This document shows, one piece after another, positions 1 to 6,997 of a stretch of 22,285 bases of DNA. Origin of the DNA: Candidatus Melainabacteria bacterium (lineage in GTDB: Bacteria; Cyanobacteriota; Vampirovibrionia; Obscuribacterales; Obscuribacteraceae). Each line of letters opens with the position of its first letter. Positions within the stretch are counted from its first letter, which is position 1. The DNA lies in contig PSRH01000101.1 in the NCBI GenBank assembly GCA_003175915.1, positions 1 through 22,285 on the forward strand, in the 5' to 3' direction. The notes under the pieces are model-generated. The model saw nothing but the letters and a program-made list of their open reading frames with translations, was not told the origin of the DNA and did no database searches. A program made the position numbers and the translations under genes.

Positions 1-2460
1 ACCATTTTTGTGAAGGATGTTGCTTTTGTTCATGATGGTTTTCAGCCGCAGCTCAATATCGTGAATATCGATGGGCACAGAGGCGTCATCATGAACATTC
101 TGAAAAGTGGTAATGCCTCAACCCTCGCTGTAGTAAGGCGAATTAAAGAAGTCCTGCCTCAAGTCCAGGCGATCGTGCCACCATCCGCAAAAATCGATAT
201 CCTTACCGACCAGTCAAGATTTGTGCGAGAGTGTGTTAATGAAGTCGCATTTGAAGTAGTCAATGCGGCTTTATTGACGGCGCTGTTCATGCTGGCAATC
301 CTGGGAAGCTGGCGAAGCACGCTCATCGTTATAACCTCCATTCCACTTGCGATCTTCTCGGCCATTATTGGCTTACATATCACCGGCAATACGATAAATT
401 CCATGACGCTGGGTGGATTGGCTCTCGCTGTTGGCATGCTCGTTGATGACGCCACGGTAGAAATCGAGAACGTTCATCGTCAGTTGGATATGCGCAAACA
501 TATCGTCCAGGCCATTCTGGATGGTGCGCAGGAAGTTGCCTTACCAGCCTTCGTGTCCACCATCGCCATTTGTATTGTATTCCTTCCAGTATTTCTTTTG
601 TCCGAACCAGCCCGCTCGTTGTTCGTTCCACTTGGGTTGACTGTTAGTTTTGCAATGCTAGCTTCCTATGGACTCTCTCGTACAATCGTTCCGCTCATGG
701 CAAAGGCTTTGTTCGTCGCTGAGGAGCACGTCGCGGGTGAAGAAATACCGCAGGAATCAAAGTCGCCTGGGTTTTTCAAACGAATTCATCTTTCTATCGA
801 TAAGGGATTCAATCAGGCGCGGGATAGCTATCACCGGGCACTGCAATGGTCGCTAGGCCGTAGAGGGCTAGTGGCGCTCCTCTTTATCAGCTTTTATGCG
901 GCGTCAGCTTGCTTAATGCCATTCATCGGACGAGACTTCTTTCCCCCTATAGATGCAGGTCAGATTCGCCTGCACATCAATGTTCCCGCCGGGACACGCG
1001 TGGAAACTACCGAGCAGATCTTTAAAAGGATTGAGCGGGCAATCCAGAGAATAATCCCTCATGAAGAGATCAAAGTACTCACTGATAACATTGGATTGCC
1101 TGTAAGTGGCATAAATTTTGCATTTTCTGATAGCCAGACAATTAGCGAAGCGGACGGTGAAATATTGATTTCCTTAGAAGAGCATCGCAAGCATCCGACG
1201 GCTTATTATCAAAGGGCCATTCGCCAAATGCTCGCTAATGAGTTTCCTTATTGTTCTTATTACTATCAGCCAGCCGATATCGTCACGCAAATTCTTAATG
1301 CTGGATTGCCGGCCCCAATTGATGTGAAGGTGATTGGATTGAACGTCGTTGATAACTACAAGCTGGCGCTTGATATAAAGCGATTGGTGAAGGATGTTCC
1401 TGGGGCCGTCGATGTGTGCGTGCACCAGGTGGTCAATGCCCCTGAGTATCTTTTCGAGGTAGACAAAACTTTTGCTAACGAGGTCGGTTTAAGTCAAAAG
1501 GATATTTCCAATGCTATGTTAGTTAATCTCAGCTCCAGTTTTCAGGTAATGCCCAATTTCTGGACAAATGTCACCAACGGGGTGCAATACTATCTGTCGG
1601 CACAAGCACCTCAATGGAAAATTCGTTCTCTCAATGACTTGTTCAATCTTTCTTTGGGCTCTCCGAAAAGTGAAGAGAACAAGCAGCAACCAGTTCAATT
1701 ACTTCGCAACGTATCGCAACCTGTGCGGCGATACACCCCATACGTGGTAAATCACGTCAACGTTCAACCTTGCTTCGATATTTATGCTGACTGCCAACAT
1801 CGCGATCTTGGTGGTGTCTCGGACGACGTACAGAAAATCATCGATTGCACAAAAAAGAAAGGATTGCCTCATGGAACCTCAATTTGTGTCACGGGCCAAG
1901 CGCTGAGTATGACTACAGCTTTTCTGGGACTTTTAGTTGGTCTTGCCGGGGCGATCGTCCTTGTCTATCTACTGCTTGTCGTTAACTATCAATCGTGGGT
2001 AGATCCGCTCATTATTTTGATGGCGATACCAGGAGCTCTCACGGGCATCATGTGGAGCTTGTTTGTTACTCAAACCACGCTCAGCGTGCCAGCGTTGATG
2101 GGCGCGGTTATGACGATTGGCGTGGCTTCGGCGAATAGCATTCTGATGGTCACTTTTTGCAATGAGCAACTGAGAGAAGGGAAGAGCTCGATCGAAGCGG
2201 CTGCGACAGCCGGTTTTCAACGGTTCAGGCCTGTTTGTATGACTGCTTGCGCAATGATTATAGGCATGATCCCTATGTCACTTGGCACCGGACAAAACGC
2301 TTCCATCGGGCGGGCGGTCATTGGCGGGCTATCGGTTGCAACGTTTTCTACCCTTTTCTTTGTGCCACTAATGTATAGCGTGCTTGCTGCTAATCGCAAG
2401 TATGCAAAAGCCACTGATCTCCAGCTCAAACAAGCATCCAAACCAAGCGAGGCGCTGTAA
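1..2460 (+). CDS. RND-family efflux transporter permease, 5' end missing
   Basis: Inner-membrane pump of a tripartite RND system, driving export of small molecules with the proton gradient. The frame is open from base 1, so the gene starts upstream. About 819 codons are visible; family members usually have 1,020-1,060 residues, so roughly the first 200-240 are missing (first membrane helix and part of the porter domain). The GTG at position 10 is an internal codon. The visible part opens in the porter domain (DGFQPQ, then LKSGNAS). It continues with the TM4 signature GMLVDDATVEIEN, whose two Asp codons at 445-450 match the proton-relay pair of AcrB. A second porter/docking region and a last helix bundle ending FFVPLMY follow. 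The TM10 motif reads TIGVASANSIL, with Ala (2131-2133) where AcrB has its essential Lys. The adaptor gene follows after 6 bp and the channel gene after that. Substrate is unknown. The family call is secure; drug versus other substrate is not. Confidence 0.93.
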   Translation, partial: TIFVKDVAFVHDGFQPQLNIVNIDGHRGVIMNILKSGNASTLAVVRRIKEVLPQVQAIVPPSAKIDILTDQSRFVRECVNEVAFEVVNAALLTALFMLAILGSWRSTLIVITSIPLAIFSAIIGLHITGNTINSMTLGGLALAVGMLVDDATVEIENVHRQLDMRKHIVQAILDGAQEVALPAFVSTIAICIVFLPVFLLSEPARSLFVPLGLTVSFAMLASYGLSRTIVPLMAKALFVAEEHVAGEEIPQESKSPGFFKRIHLSIDKGFNQARDSYHRALQWSLGRRGLVALLFISFYAASACLMPFIGRDFFPPIDAGQIRLHINVPAGTRVETTEQIFKRIERAIQRIIPHEEIKVLTDNIGLPVSGINFAFSDSQTISEADGEILISLEEHRKHPTAYYQRAIRQMLANEFPYCSYYYQPADIVTQILNAGLPAPIDVKVIGLNVVDNYKLALDIKRLVKDVPGAVDVCVHQVVNAPEYLFEVDKTFANEVGLSQKDISNAMLVNLSSSFQVMPNFWTNVTNGVQYYLSAQAPQWKIRSLNDLFNLSLGSPKSEENKQQPVQLLRNVSQPVRRYTPYVVNHVNVQPCFDIYADCQHRDLGGVSDDVQKIIDCTKKKGLPHGTSICVTGQALSMTTAFLGLLVGLAGAIVLVYLLLVVNYQSWVDPLIILMAIPGALTGIMWSLFVTQTTLSVPALMGAVMTIGVASANSILMVTFCNEQLREGKSSIEAAATAGFQRFRPVCMTACAMIIGMIPMSLGTGQNASIGRAVIGGLSVATFSTLFFVPLMYSVLAANRKYAKATDLQLKQASKPSEAL

Positions 2461-2466
2461 TCAGGT

Positions 2467-3795
2467 ATGTCCCATCATAGAGCACGGTCCAGTATTGGAA
2501 ATACAAAGCCCTTTCTCCTGGTGCTCGGTTGCATCATCATTGTCCTCTTTATCATAGGGGTAATTCCTAAGGCGATGCAGAAGGGTGAGCTGACCAATAA
2601 GGCAATACAATTGGGATCTGAAATTCCGGTTGTCCAAACCGTAGTTGTCACGCCGGCCCCTTTCGAGGAATCTGCGACTCTCCCTGGTAACATCGGAGCA
2701 ATGCAATATGCCACCATTTATGCGAGGGTAGATGGTTATTTGACAGGTCGGATGGTTGATATTGGCGACCATGTAAAAGCGGGCGACCTTCTTGCCGAAA
2801 TCGATACTCCGACAATAGATGAGCAAACTGCGCAAGCAAAGGCCGATGTAGCTGAAGCGAGAGCTCAGCTGGTGAGTGCCCAAGCCAGTTTGAAAGAGGC
2901 GAAAGCGAAGGACGAAACAGCCGAAGCAATGGTCACGAGGGCGGCAGCTGACCAGTCATACGCTGCTGTTACAGCAGAACGATGGGTGAATATGGCCGCG
3001 CGCGGAGCGGTAAGTGTACAGAGTCGTGATGAAAAAAATACCGCTCTTGCGGCTCAAAATGCATCGCTAGAGGCTACAAAAGCGCAAAAGCGAGCATCGG
3101 ATCAGGCGGTAGCCGCCGCTGAGTCACAGGTGAACGTAACCAGGGCCGGCGTTGCCGCAAAGCTCGCAGCTCTGGCAAGGTATCAAGCGGAGCAAGCCTT
3201 CAAACATGTTCGAGCACCATTTGAAGGAGTGATAACAGCTCGGAAGGTCGATCCTGGTGATTTAATCACCGCTGGTAGTATGACCCAGAACACGGAACTA
3301 TTTCAGATGGCAAAATTGGACATATTACGTATCTACGTAAATGTGCCGCAAGCGATATCGAGGTATCTTGAAACAGGACAACCAGCAGAGCTGTTTGTAA
3401 CGGGCTTCCCCGAGAGAACTTTTAAAGGGACCGTAACTAATATCTCGGGAGCGCTTGACCCTCAAACTCGTACGCGGCAGACGGAAGTAAAAATCAGCAA
3501 TCCTGAGCACGTCTTGTTGCCAGGGATGTATGCGCAGGTGAAGCTGACAGTGCATCGCCCCGAAGCGTGGGTTCGAGTGCCAAGTAATGCAGTCATTCCA
3601 CATGGAGCTGATCTTGAAGTTGTGGTGGTCAAAGACGGCAAAGCTCACTATCAGAAGGTGGTGCTCGGGCGCGATTTTGGTGACGAGTTGGAAATCAAAG
3701 CAGGTCTTGAGGGCGGCGAAACAGTGGTTCTCAGTCCCGAGGATGACTTGCGCGAAGGTGATCGTGTCAAGTCCGCCGACATTGCGTCCAGGTAG
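2467..3795 (+). CDS. RND efflux periplasmic adaptor (membrane fusion protein)
   Basis: Periplasmic adaptor that links the RND pump to the outer-membrane channel. The 442 residues show the family layout: an N-terminal membrane segment (about 15-35) with no lipobox; a first lipoyl half-motif (about 84-117, VDGYLTGRMVDIGDHVKAGD); a long Ala/Gln/Glu/Lys-rich alpha-hairpin (about 118-245); the second lipoyl half (HVRAPFEGVITARKVDPGD, about 247-265); then beta-barrel and membrane-proximal domains (GxLDPQTRTR and LPGMYAQVKL motifs). Length is slightly above the usual 370-400. The ATG lies 6 bp after the pump stop. Only a weak AGG-type ribosome site precedes it, which suggests translational coupling. 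The channel gene starts 8 bp downstream. The order pump-adaptor-channel differs from the acrAB order but is familiar in several HAE-type operons. Confidence 0.93.
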   Translation: MSHHRARSSIGNTKPFLLVLGCIIIVLFIIGVIPKAMQKGELTNKAIQLGSEIPVVQTVVVTPAPFEESATLPGNIGAMQYATIYARVDGYLTGRMVDIGDHVKAGDLLAEIDTPTIDEQTAQAKADVAEARAQLVSAQASLKEAKAKDETAEAMVTRAAADQSYAAVTAERWVNMAARGAVSVQSRDEKNTALAAQNASLEATKAQKRASDQAVAAAESQVNVTRAGVAAKLAALARYQAEQAFKHVRAPFEGVITARKVDPGDLITAGSMTQNTELFQMAKLDILRIYVNVPQAISRYLETGQPAELFVTGFPERTFKGTVTNISGALDPQTRTRQTEVKISNPEHVLLPGMYAQVKLTVHRPEAWVRVPSNAVIPHGADLEVVVVKDGKAHYQKVVLGRDFGDELEIKAGLEGGETVVLSPEDDLREGDRVKSADIASR

Positions 3796-3803
3796 GTGCT
3801 ACG

Positions 3804-5498
3804 ATGCGAGGCGCAAGCACCATTAGATTGTCGAACTCCGCGATGCTGTCTTTGCTGATTGCGATGATTAGCGTCCCTGGAATTTGCGCCGCACCACGAC
3901 AAATTGCCGATGCAAGTATTCCTTCTACGCAACTTCGGCCTGCCATTAATACCACACAGGCCCAGGTGGCTAATCAGCTGGATTTAGTTATAAAAAAGGC
4001 GGAAGAATCAGAGGGAGCACTATTCGTAAAAGAGGATCAGGTTACTGTCAAAGCACCTTTGTTGAAAGCGCTAATTGAACTTCACGAGGGACTTTCACCG
4101 TATGAACTAGAAGCGGGTAGTTCGCGAGCCATTTCGCTACGTGAAACTTTGCTTCAAGCACTTGGCAATAATCTGGACATCAAAATATCGATGACGGACC
4201 TACAAACAAACCGATGGCAATTTATAGGCTCTCTTGGCAACTTTCTTCCCACGGTGAGCAATCTCTTCACTTACCAGTCGCTCTCTGGCTCTTTTGCCAG
4301 CCCCTTCGGTGCTTTAGCTCCCGTGAACAGTGCTTACATGACTATTCCGTCTGGAGCGAGCTGGACGTTTTTTAATGGTGGCGCGAATTGGTTCGGGGCT
4401 CGCAAGGCAAAACATGAGTATAAAGCGGCAAAGTTCGCGCTGCAACGCACGACCAATGACATACTCTTCGATGCGGCCCGTATGTACTATGATCTTGTCT
4501 TGCAAGACATTTTATTGCAGATCCGCATCAAAGCGGTGGAGACATCAGAGGCCCTCCTACTCAAAAATCAAATACAGTTTCAATACGGAGCAAATACGCA
4601 ACTTGATGTTTTGCAGGCTCAAGCTCAGTTGGCTAATGACAGGCAGGCGCTAATTTCGCAACAAGTGGCACGACGCAAGGCGGCCTTAAATATGGCGACC
4701 ACCTTGAATTTAAACTGTGGCGAGGACCTGGTCGTAAGGGATCGGACGGTCTCGAAAGTACGGCTTGTTGACGACAAGCAAAGAATTGCGGATCTATTGC
4801 AAATTGCCATCGAAAGTCGTCCTGAATTAAAGCGATGGGAGCAATTGCGGCTTGCAGCAAGAGATGCGATTCATGTGGCTTTTGCGCCTTTGCTGCCACA
4901 GGTGGTTGGACAGGCTGGACTGGCCACTACTGGGGCTAAAGTTGCTCGAGCCGGTGGCGTCAGTGAGTCCAGTGCAGCCACAACTGGGGTTCTTGGCGTG
5001 GGCGGCTTTGGCACTACTGCGGTGACTCCGATTGGCGCAGCAGGCGGGGCGAAGAAGTTCAGTCTGGCTGAAATTTATTTGATCGGACTTTCAATACAGT
5101 GGAATATTGGCGGGCTTGGAGTGACGGATATGGCAAAGATCAACGCGGCGCGATGGCAGGCCCGCAAAGCGCAGACTGAATTTGCTCGTGAACTGACGTT
5201 TGTTTGTAGGGAGGTTCGGGACGCTTTTCTGGATTCCCTTGACGCTGAGAATCTGATTTCTGCCACCACTGATGCTGTTAACTCTTCAAGGGAGCAATTG
5301 AACGTCGCAGTTACTCGCCTTGAAGAAGGTGTAGGCACAGATCTGGATGTAGTAAATGCGCAACGCAACTATACTGAGGCGCTAATCAGCAAGGCAAATG
5401 CAATTGTCAAATTCAATCAATCACAGATTTCTCTATTGCGAGCGATGGGCCGGATTTCAGTCGATACAGTTACATCGCCCAAGTTGACAATGCGCTAG
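3804..5498 (+). CDS. TolC-family outer-membrane efflux channel
   Basis: Outer-membrane exit duct of the efflux system. The 564-residue product starts with a Sec signal (hydrophobic core about 12-28, likely cut near GICAA). Residues 31-105 form an N-terminal extension not typical of TolC. Two outer-membrane-efflux repeats follow: about 108-300, containing QFQYGANTQLDVLQAQAQL, and about 330-560, containing RLEEGVGTDLDVVNAQRNY. Each has the xxGxxTxLDVLxAQ-like helix signature of the family. Between strands of the second repeat lies a Gly/Ala/Thr/Ser-rich stretch (about 372-417) that is longer than the usual loop. There is no lipobox cysteine, so the protein is probably not lipid-anchored as OprM types are. 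The start ATG has AGG-containing sequence just upstream and sits 8 bp behind the adaptor stop, so the three genes are one operon. Confidence 0.92.
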   Translation: MRGASTIRLSNSAMLSLLIAMISVPGICAAPRQIADASIPSTQLRPAINTTQAQVANQLDLVIKKAEESEGALFVKEDQVTVKAPLLKALIELHEGLSPYELEAGSSRAISLRETLLQALGNNLDIKISMTDLQTNRWQFIGSLGNFLPTVSNLFTYQSLSGSFASPFGALAPVNSAYMTIPSGASWTFFNGGANWFGARKAKHEYKAAKFALQRTTNDILFDAARMYYDLVLQDILLQIRIKAVETSEALLLKNQIQFQYGANTQLDVLQAQAQLANDRQALISQQVARRKAALNMATTLNLNCGEDLVVRDRTVSKVRLVDDKQRIADLLQIAIESRPELKRWEQLRLAARDAIHVAFAPLLPQVVGQAGLATTGAKVARAGGVSESSAATTGVLGVGGFGTTAVTPIGAAGGAKKFSLAEIYLIGLSIQWNIGGLGVTDMAKINAARWQARKAQTEFARELTFVCREVRDAFLDSLDAENLISATTDAVNSSREQLNVAVTRLEEGVGTDLDVVNAQRNYTEALISKANAIVKFNQSQISLLRAMGRISVDTVTSPKLTMR

Positions 5499-5603
5499 AT
5501 GTTAAAACCACATTGACGTTATTAGGAAATGAAGTTAGTAGAACCCCCTATAGTTGTTCCGATATTAAGAGATGGCGACGGTTGGGATTGGCTCAGAGGG
5601 AGG

Positions 5604-5620
5604 CGCGCCCTCAAGGCGCG
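5604..5620 (+). terminator. GC-rich stem-loop downstream of efflux operon
   Basis: The sequence CGCGCC at 5604-5609 pairs exactly with GGCGCG at 5615-5620 around a 5-base loop. It lies about 105 bp after the channel stop codon. No clear T-run follows (TTGGTAATAG), so it is a weak terminator candidate or just an mRNA 3'-end structure. The rest of the 240-bp gap 5499-5738 shows no gene. Confidence 0.3.
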
Positions 5621-5738
5621 TTGGTAATAGTATTCGGTTGAAGGCTTGGAACTACGGTTTGGATCAGTTGTTGTGGGTATATACTGGGTGCGCATCCCTT
5701 ATCCCGGAAGAATTGGACTTATAAGTTGGAGGTTCCGC

Positions 5739-5981
5739 ATGAACAGGCAAACAGGTAGCCTAATATTTGGGATTGTTCTACTGGTCATTTTGGCAGGGTA
5801 TCTGGGTCCGACTTTAGCAAGTGGTGCCATGCCAGGGACGCATCAATTAATTTTGAGTGGTGCCTTACTGTTGTTTGCCGTTAGTAGATTTATCATGTTC
5901 AAAAGTCCGGATTCAGGCATTATCGGTCCCATGCGAACAGTGGCGCTGATTGGTGTTATTGCTTCGTTTGTGGTGAAGTAA
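5739..5981 (+). CDS. Small membrane protein of unknown function
   Basis: This is an 80-residue protein made almost entirely of hydrophobic stretches: about residues 7-28, 36-53 and 64-79. The last one or two may be short membrane helices. I do not recognise a family. I chose ATG 5739 because a good ribosome site (GGAGG, 5728-5732) lies 6 bases upstream. A longer in-frame reading begins at 5646 but has no such site, and its extra 31 residues look like untranslated leader. The product reads MNRQTGSLIFGIVLL and ends ASFVVK, with few charged residues. It stands alone between the efflux operon and the sensory pair, separated from each by more than 200 bp. It is probably inner-membrane; the role is unknown. 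Confidence 0.72.
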   Translation: MNRQTGSLIFGIVLLVILAGYLGPTLASGAMPGTHQLILSGALLLFAVSRFIMFKSPDSGIIGPMRTVALIGVIASFVVK

Positions 5982-6079
5982 TCGTTTGGATAAGTTATCA
6001 CCAGAGTGCCGTTTTATTGTGGTGTTCATTTGATGTCAGATCGTGGTTGCCATTAATGGTATCGCATGTGATGCCACTC

Positions 6080-6221
6080 CGCGCAGAATCTGTATTCCTG
6101 TCTGCGCGAGCTCGGCTGATTGCCTTGATACCGCTAGTTTTTGGGGCAACTCCGTTTACCGGGTGTTAAAGATGCCCGAGTAAGGCGCCGTACCAGGTTG
6201 GTTAGCTCAATCTAACCTGGT
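6080..6221 (+). other. Gene-free stretch with three stem-loops
   Basis: The 363-bp gap 5982-6344 has no convincing gene. Its middle carries three inverted repeats in 142 bases. First, CGCGCAGA (6080-6087) pairs perfectly with TCTGCGCG (6101-6108). Second, CGGGT (6160-6164) pairs with GCCCG (6174-6178), one pair being a G-U wobble. Third, ACCAGGTTGG (6192-6201) pairs with CTAACCTGGT (6212-6221) with one G-U wobble. The last could be a weak terminator (TTGATT follows). The set could also be a structured leader or small RNA. I do not recognise any known riboswitch class in it. Confidence 0.35.
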
Positions 6222-6248
6222 TTGATTAGATGAGTATGGGCTTGGTCC

Positions 6249-6277
6249 TTGCTAGTTAATCAAGTGAGTTTCATACT
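6249..6277 (+). promoter_or_regulatory. Possible sigma70-like promoter for the RedB-like/kinase unit
   Basis: TTGCTA (6249-6254) and CATACT (6272-6277) each match four of six consensus bases and are 17 bases apart. The expected start of transcription is about 60 bases before ATG 6345. This is a pattern match only. Confidence 0.25.
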
Positions 6278-6344
6278 AGTTATAAGCTTTCACAATCATT
6301 GAACGACGATTGCTAAGGGTCGGGCTAGTTCTGGTGAGTCCTTT

Positions 6345-6971
6345 ATGACCAAAGCCATCAAGGTGGAGAATACGTTTATCGTCGCTGCTCTGTGCTTGTG
6401 GATAGCCGGGGTTGCTTTTGGAATGAGAACGCTATATATGTATGCGGGCACAGCTGGTGCAGGTGGCAACCCACCGGCAAAGTGGCCGTCAAGTACTGTT
6501 ATTGACGCTCCTCGTGACCTGCCTGTCCTGGTTATGATTGCTCACCCGCAGTGTCCCTGCACCCGAGCCAGTCTGTCTGAGTTGGCAAAAATCATGTCGG
6601 GCCGGCAATCAAAAGTACGGGCGTACGTTCTCTTTCTGAAGCCCCGAAATTTTTCTGATGACTGGACCAAATCGGACCTCTGGAATATTGCGGCTGGCAT
6701 TCCTGGTGTGACGCTTTTACGCGACTTTGAAGGGCACGAGGCTTCTAAATTTAACGTTTCAACTTCAGGTCATACGCTTCTGTACGATGGAAGTGGCAAC
6801 CTTGTTTTTAGCGGAGGCGTCACTGCTGCCAGGGGACATGCCGGGGATAATCAGGGTGCCGATCTGATTCTGTACAGTCTTGATCACAGCAATTTTGGCA
6901 GTCGATCTACACCGGTATTTGGATGTCCCGTTATGAATAGCCTATCTGCACTCTCGGCAAATAAGCCCTGA
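6345..6971 (+). CDS. Membrane-anchored thioredoxin-like protein (RedB-like)
   Basis: 208 residues. An N-terminal hydrophobic helix (about 10-33) should anchor the protein with its body in the periplasm. After a beta strand (LPVLVMIA) comes HPQCPCTRASLSEL with Cys70 and Cys72, placed where thioredoxin-fold proteins carry their active-site cysteines at the start of the first helix. The CPC spacing is shorter than the usual CxxC. Later conserved-looking pieces are SGHTLLYD (His143), GGVTAARGHAGDN and FGCPV (Cys194). The motif recalls proteins annotated RedB, a memory-based match with no settled biochemical role. A redox or metal-binding function is inferred from the cysteines. ATG 6345 follows GGTGAG (6332-6337). 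The kinase gene starts 26 bp downstream, so the two are very likely co-transcribed and this protein may feed a signal to that kinase. Confidence 0.72.
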   Translation: MTKAIKVENTFIVAALCLWIAGVAFGMRTLYMYAGTAGAGGNPPAKWPSSTVIDAPRDLPVLVMIAHPQCPCTRASLSELAKIMSGRQSKVRAYVLFLKPRNFSDDWTKSDLWNIAAGIPGVTLLRDFEGHEASKFNVSTSGHTLLYDGSGNLVFSGGVTAARGHAGDNQGADLILYSLDHSNFGSRSTPVFGCPVMNSLSALSANKP

Positions 6972-6997
6972 GCAATCGAACTCGACACGTTTGCACA

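Noticed and set aside
2461..2883. 140-codon open frame on the minus strand
   Set aside because: Opposite the adaptor gene in an evident operon.
5659..5685. TTGGAT / TATACT as a promoter for the small membrane protein
   Set aside because: The spacing is only 15 bases and the -35 is weak.
6056..6169. 37-codon hydrophobic frame in the long gap
   Set aside because: No ribosome site, and it runs through two of the stem-loops. The hydrophobic end looked briefly like a transporter fragment, but no motif supports it.
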